A stretch of DNA of 8,303 bases from Melioribacteraceae bacterium (GTDB lineage Bacteria > Bacteroidota > Ignavibacteria > Ignavibacteriales > Melioribacteraceae), in NCBI GenBank assembly GCA_015486905.1, contig WFQV01000371.1, positions 1 to 8,303 of the forward strand. Direction: 5' to 3'. A model generated the notes under the pieces. It saw nothing but the letters and a program-made list of their open reading frames with translations. It did no database searches and had not been told where the DNA came from. Positions 5,730 through 8,303 of the stretch are shown here, in pieces (position 1 is the stretch's first letter; each line of letters opens with the position of its first letter). Made by a program: the position numbers and the translations under genes.

Positions 5730-6851
5730 ATGTTTATGAAAGCAGGCGAGTTAATTAAATACCTGGAAGAGTGGGCGCCACCGGGAGCCTCGTGGGAGAA
5801 AGACAATGTCGGGCTTCTCGTGGGCAAAAAGACGACGGAGATTAAAAGAATTTTTCTCTGCCTCGAACTTAATCCAAAAACTCTCGACGAAGCCCTCAAA
5901 TTGAACTGCAATTTTATTTTTACACACCATCCCTTAATTTTCAGACCACTCAAAAACTTAAATTTTACAAAAAGCATTAAAAAACAGCTTATTGCACAAT
6001 TAATAAAAAACGATATTGTGCTTTACTCCGCACACACAAATTTGGATTTTACTAAAGACGGCGTTAGCTTTGAGTTGGCACACAGATTAAAGCTACAAAA
6101 CGTCAACTTTTTAGAGTACGAAGAAGACAACCAATTCAAACTCGTGGTTTTTGTCCCTGAAAATTATTTTGAAAAAGTTTCCTCTGCATTATTCAATGCC
6201 GGAGCAGGCATCATCGGTAATTACTCCAATTGCAGTTATTCTTCCGAAGGAACAGGAACATTTTTAGGTAACGAGTTTACAAATCCTTACTTTGGTAAAA
6301 AATTAAATTTGGAAAAAGTGAAAGAGATTCGATTAGAATTATTGGTAAATAAATGGAAATTGAACAATGTTTTAACCGCTCTAACAAATAGTCATCCTTA
6401 CGAAGAACCTGCTTACGATATTTATCCTTTAAAGAATAAAAATGTTAATTACGGAGCAGGCGCGATAGGCAATCTTTTGAAACCAATGACAGAAAATGAA
6501 TTTTTGAATTTTCTCTCCAAATCAATCAAGTCTCAAAACATTCGCTACTGTAAAGGAACCAACGCAAAAATAAATCGCGTTGCCGTATGCGGCGGTTCTT
6601 GTTCCGATAAATACAAGGCGGCTATTTCTGCCGGTGCTGACGCTTTCGTAACAGCTGATATCGGCTACCACACATTTGAAGAAGCACAAGGCAGTATTCT
6701 TTTAGTTGATGCCGGTCATTACGAAACCGAAGTTCATTCCATCGATGCAGTTGAAAGAAAATTAAAAAAGTTTCTAAAAGAGAACAATTCAAAAATTGAA
6801 CTATTTAAATTTAAGGGTAATACCAACCCTGTAAAGTTTTTAAAAATATAA
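5730..6851 (+). CDS. Nif3-like dinuclear metal centre protein (NIF3/DUF34) with PII/CutA-like insert
   Basis: 373 aa, long form of the family (B. subtilis YqfO type). The N-terminal Nif3 half has DNVGLLVG at 25-32, the metal motif THHP at 65-68 (His66, His67) and TNLD at 103-106 (Asp106). The middle, about 135-235, is the PII/CutA-like insert with GIIGNYSNCSY at 160-170 and HPYEEPAYD at 222-230. The C-terminal half supplies VAVCGGSCSD at 284-293, ADIGYHTFEEA at 309-319 and DAGHYETE at 327-334 (His330, Glu334). The ligands for a two-metal site appear complete. The true activity of this family is unsettled; GTP cyclohydrolase-like and other roles have been suggested. ATGs at 5730 and 5736 are both possible. 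The second (MKAGELI) matches the family start better, and neither has a ribosome-binding site. The zinc-ribbon gene follows with overlapping signals. Confidence 0.92.
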   Translation: MFMKAGELIKYLEEWAPPGASWEKDNVGLLVGKKTTEIKRIFLCLELNPKTLDEALKLNCNFIFTHHPLIFRPLKNLNFTKSIKKQLIAQLIKNDIVLYSAHTNLDFTKDGVSFELAHRLKLQNVNFLEYEEDNQFKLVVFVPENYFEKVSSALFNAGAGIIGNYSNCSYSSEGTGTFLGNEFTNPYFGKKLNLEKVKEIRLELLVNKWKLNNVLTALTNSHPYEEPAYDIYPLKNKNVNYGAGAIGNLLKPMTENEFLNFLSKSIKSQNIRYCKGTNAKINRVAVCGGSCSDKYKAAISAGADAFVTADIGYHTFEEAQGSILLVDAGHYETEVHSIDAVERKLKKFLKENNSKIELFKFKGNTNPVKFLKI

Positions 6852-6866
6852 GGAGAAAACAAATTG
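6850..6866 (+). promoter_or_regulatory. Ribosome-binding site overlapping the nif3-like stop, TTG start
   Basis: AAGGAGA at 6850-6856 shares its first two bases with the TAA stop (6849-6851) of the Nif3-like gene and lies 7 bp before a TTG start at 6864. It is the clearest Shine-Dalgarno sequence in the window. It decides the use of TTG: the frame has no ATG until deep inside the protein, and the residues right after TTG match the family N-terminus. The arrangement implies translational coupling of the two genes. Confidence 0.75.
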
Positions 6867-7601
6867 TTAAACCGTTTAACAACACTTTATCAACTTCAAT
6901 TAATTGACGATCAATTAGATGATTTGGAAGAGCTTAGAGGAGATCTTCCGATAACGGTCAACGAACTAAAATCTAAAATTGACGGTATTGCGAGTCTTGT
7001 AAACGAAAAAGAAGATTCCAAAAAGGATTCTCTCGAAAAAAGAAATCTCAATGACGAAGAAATTGTTAAACTCAAAGAGAGCCTCAAAAAATTTAAGGCA
7101 CAGCTCTATTCTGTTAGAAACAACAAAGAATATGATGCTCTAACAAAAGAAATTGACCACACCGAAAAACTAATTGATAATCTTGAGACCGAAAACGTAG
7201 AGCTTGAAGATAATGTTGAACGAATTAAAATTGAAATTCATGACCTTCAACCCGAGCTTGTTAAATTAAAAGACGAACTAAAAGAAAAAGAAAGCGAGCT
7301 TAAAAAGATTATTAAGGCAAATGAGCGCGAGGAGGAAAAGCTCAGAGCCGTGAGAGAGGAAATAGTTGCTAAAATACGAAAACCCGATTACAATACCTAT
7401 ATGAGAATTAGAAAAGCAAGCAGAGGTAAAGCCGTTGTTACCATTGTACGTTCTGCTTGCAGCGGCTGCCACAACGTCGTTCCGCCGCAAAGACAAATAG
7501 AAATAAAACAGATGAAACGTGTTTACACGTGTGAATCTTGCGGAAGAATCTTGGTTTCACCGGAAGTTGCCGAAGAAGCAAAAAAACTTTTGAAGATTTA
7601 A
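6864..7601 (+). CDS. Coiled-coil C4-type zinc ribbon protein (COG1579 / zf-RING_7 family)
   Basis: 245 aa, the usual length for the family. About residues 5-170 are a charged, heptad-rich antiparallel coiled-coil hairpin, dense in Lys/Glu/Leu, containing the conserved YSVRNNKEYDALTKEI segment at 82-97. The C-terminal zinc ribbon carries CSGCHNVVPPQ at 199-209 and CESCGRIL at 223-230, with Cys199, Cys202, Cys223 and Cys226 as the four ligands. Homologues include Helicobacter HP0958 (FlgZ) and chlamydial CdsZ. Proposed roles range from RNA binding and chaperoning of secretion or flagellar components to general nucleic-acid binding, and none can be assigned here. It starts at TTG 12 bp after the Nif3-like gene; this pairing recurs in distant bacteria. 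It converges on the hemerythrin gene, with only 37 bp between stop codons. Confidence 0.92.
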   Translation: MLNRLTTLYQLQLIDDQLDDLEELRGDLPITVNELKSKIDGIASLVNEKEDSKKDSLEKRNLNDEEIVKLKESLKKFKAQLYSVRNNKEYDALTKEIDHTEKLIDNLETENVELEDNVERIKIEIHDLQPELVKLKDELKEKESELKKIIKANEREEEKLRAVREEIVAKIRKPDYNTYMRIRKASRGKAVVTIVRSACSGCHNVVPPQRQIEIKQMKRVYTCESCGRILVSPEVAEEAKKLLKI

Positions 7602-7638
7602 TATACTATTACGCTTTTTAAAATTTTTCTGACAAAAG

Positions 7639-8037
7639 CTACATTTCTTCAAAACAATAACCGAGTTTTTTGTTATTGTCCAATTCGTGCTTAATAAGCC
7701 AATGTCGTAATATTCCAAAATGTTTATCGCCGACCTGCTTTTGTCCCGACTTTAATTCCTCCAATATTTTAACAAGCTGTTTTATTAACATTTTGTGTTG
7801 AGCCTTATGCTCGTTTTTGCCGGGGTAATTGTATTTCATCATATATTTCTCTTCGGAGTTAAAATGATAGTGGGTGTAATAGACGAGTTCCTTTAAAATT
7901 TTACCCAATAATTCATTTACACAGTTTTCATTTTTTTCACGGATTATTTCGTTTAATGTTTCAACAATATGTTTGTGCTGTTTGTCAACTTCTTCAAGCC
8001 CTATTTCGTAATGCGGCCGCCATTCAACTTCATTCAT
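7639..8037 (-). CDS. Bacteriohemerythrin (single-domain, diiron O2-binding)
   Basis: 132 aa, the usual length for a stand-alone bacterial hemerythrin, a four-helix bundle that binds O2 reversibly at a diiron site in the cytoplasm. It starts NEVEW, followed by VDKQH (His21), then HYHFNSEE at 56-63 (His58, Glu62), EHKAQH at 76-81 (His77, His81) and HWLIKH at 112-117 (His117). Six of the seven expected ligands are thus in place. The seventh, the bridging Asp normally found five residues after the last His (H-I-x-x-x-D), is Asn122 here, in HELDNN. Asp120 is nearby but at the wrong spacing. The frame is otherwise intact, with no sign of decay. No ribosome-binding site is visible. The gene is convergent with the zinc-ribbon gene and has its own upstream region (8038 onward). 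Possible roles are O2 storage, O2 delivery or sensing. Confidence 0.92.
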   Translation of the reverse strand: MNEVEWRPHYEIGLEEVDKQHKHIVETLNEIIREKNENCVNELLGKILKELVYYTHYHFNSEEKYMMKYNYPGKNEHKAQHKMLIKQLVKILEELKSGQKQVGDKHFGILRHWLIKHELDNNKKLGYCFEEM

Positions 8038-8062
8038 ATTATTTCAAAAATTTGTTTATATC

Positions 8063-8117
8063 TTGTTAATAACCGTTTCATATTTTGTTAATACGGTTAT
8101 CGTTATTAACCGTTTTT
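8063..8117 (-). promoter_or_regulatory. Repeat cluster upstream of the hemerythrin gene, candidate operator
   Basis: Within 55 bp, starting 26 bp before the hemerythrin ATG, several repeats overlap. TTGTTAATA occurs at 8063-8071 and 8085-8093, exactly 22 bp apart (two helical turns). ATAACCGT (8069-8076) is inverted as ACGGTTAT (8093-8100). GTTAATAACCGTTT (8065-8078) recurs as GTTATTAACCGTTT (8102-8115) with one mismatch. Such phased direct and inverted copies suit a dimeric regulator. No promoter boxes are convincing, and no regulator gene is in the window. Confidence 0.35.
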
Positions 8118-8303
8118 AGTTTAGATGAGGATATCAACAATTTATTAACATTTTTATTTGATTATCTTTTCCAATAACCCCTAATATCTACAGCAAATAA
8201 TGTGTTTATAAACAAATTAACATCTCTATTATTAAATTTATTTTTCATTTGGAATTTAAATAATTAACAAAATTAATAGAGTGTTTACAACACTAATTAA
8301 TTG
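8118..8303. other. AT-rich non-coding tail with short palindromes
   Basis: No gene is visible from here to the window end, nor in the 25 bp before the repeat cluster. ATTAACA occurs at 8144-8150, 8216-8222 and 8263-8269, echoing the two TGTTAAT words in the cluster to the left. TGTTTATAAACA (8203-8214) is a perfect 12-bp palindrome. AGTGTT (8280-8285) and AACACT (8289-8294) form a 6-bp inverted repeat around a 3-bp centre. This may be the control region of a gene beyond the right edge. No DnaA box or tRNA is seen. Confidence 0.5.

Noticed and set aside
7602..7638. Bidirectional terminator between the convergent zinc-ribbon and hemerythrin genes
   Set aside because: GCTTTT (7613-7618) and AAAAGC (7634-7639) could pair, but the stem is A/T-dominated with a 15-nt loop and no proper T-tail. 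It is too weak to annotate.
8038..8303. Replication origin
   Set aside because: It is AT-rich with repeated words, but I see no TTATCCACA-type DnaA boxes and no dnaA/dnaN or other origin-linked gene.

Overview
The window looks like chromosomal DNA from a low-GC member of the Bacteroidota-Chlorobiota group, with Ignavibacteria-type lineages the best guess. The reasons are a GldA/GldF/GldG-type ABC operon carrying a DUF4340 gene, genes that mostly lack strong Shine-Dalgarno sequences, AT-rich spacers, and a spacer full of short palindromic and tandem repeats. The assignment is an inference from gene content and style; no marker gene is present.

Layout. Positions 1-569 carry no gene but several kinds of short repeat: TAAAGTCAAC palindromes, two tandem hairpin units, and 7- and 8-bp tandem arrays. 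Positions 570-4761, minus strand, form a compact four-gene operon: ABC ATPase, ABC-2 permease, GldG-family protein, DUF4340 protein. It ends at a terminator at about 518-550. rpiA (4847-5545, minus) lies 85 bp upstream of the operon in the same direction. A 184-bp divergent spacer follows, holding a near-perfect intrinsic-terminator hairpin that ends exactly at the first possible start codon of the next gene. On the plus strand come a Nif3/DUF34-family protein with a PII/CutA-like insert (5730-6851) and a coiled-coil C4 zinc-ribbon protein (6864-7601), coupled as a two-gene unit. A convergent single-domain bacteriohemerythrin (7639-8037, minus) follows, then an AT-rich spacer to the window end that contains repeated TGTTAAT/ATTAACA words.

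How the genes work together. The ATPase and permease should form an ABC-2 exporter core, with the GldG and DUF4340 proteins as membrane-anchored extracytoplasmic partners; the substrate is unknown. RpiA is central pentose-phosphate metabolism. Nif3 and the zinc-ribbon protein are a recurrent neighbour pair of uncertain function. The hemerythrin is a likely O2-binding protein.

Most of the window is ordinary housekeeping sequence, and I do not see a clear new multi-gene system. The points most worth a second look are an Asn at the usual bridging-Asp position of the hemerythrin diiron site, the terminator placed directly against the nif3-like start codon, the structure-conserving tandem hairpin repeats at 208-284, and the repeat-rich putative control region upstream of the hemerythrin.
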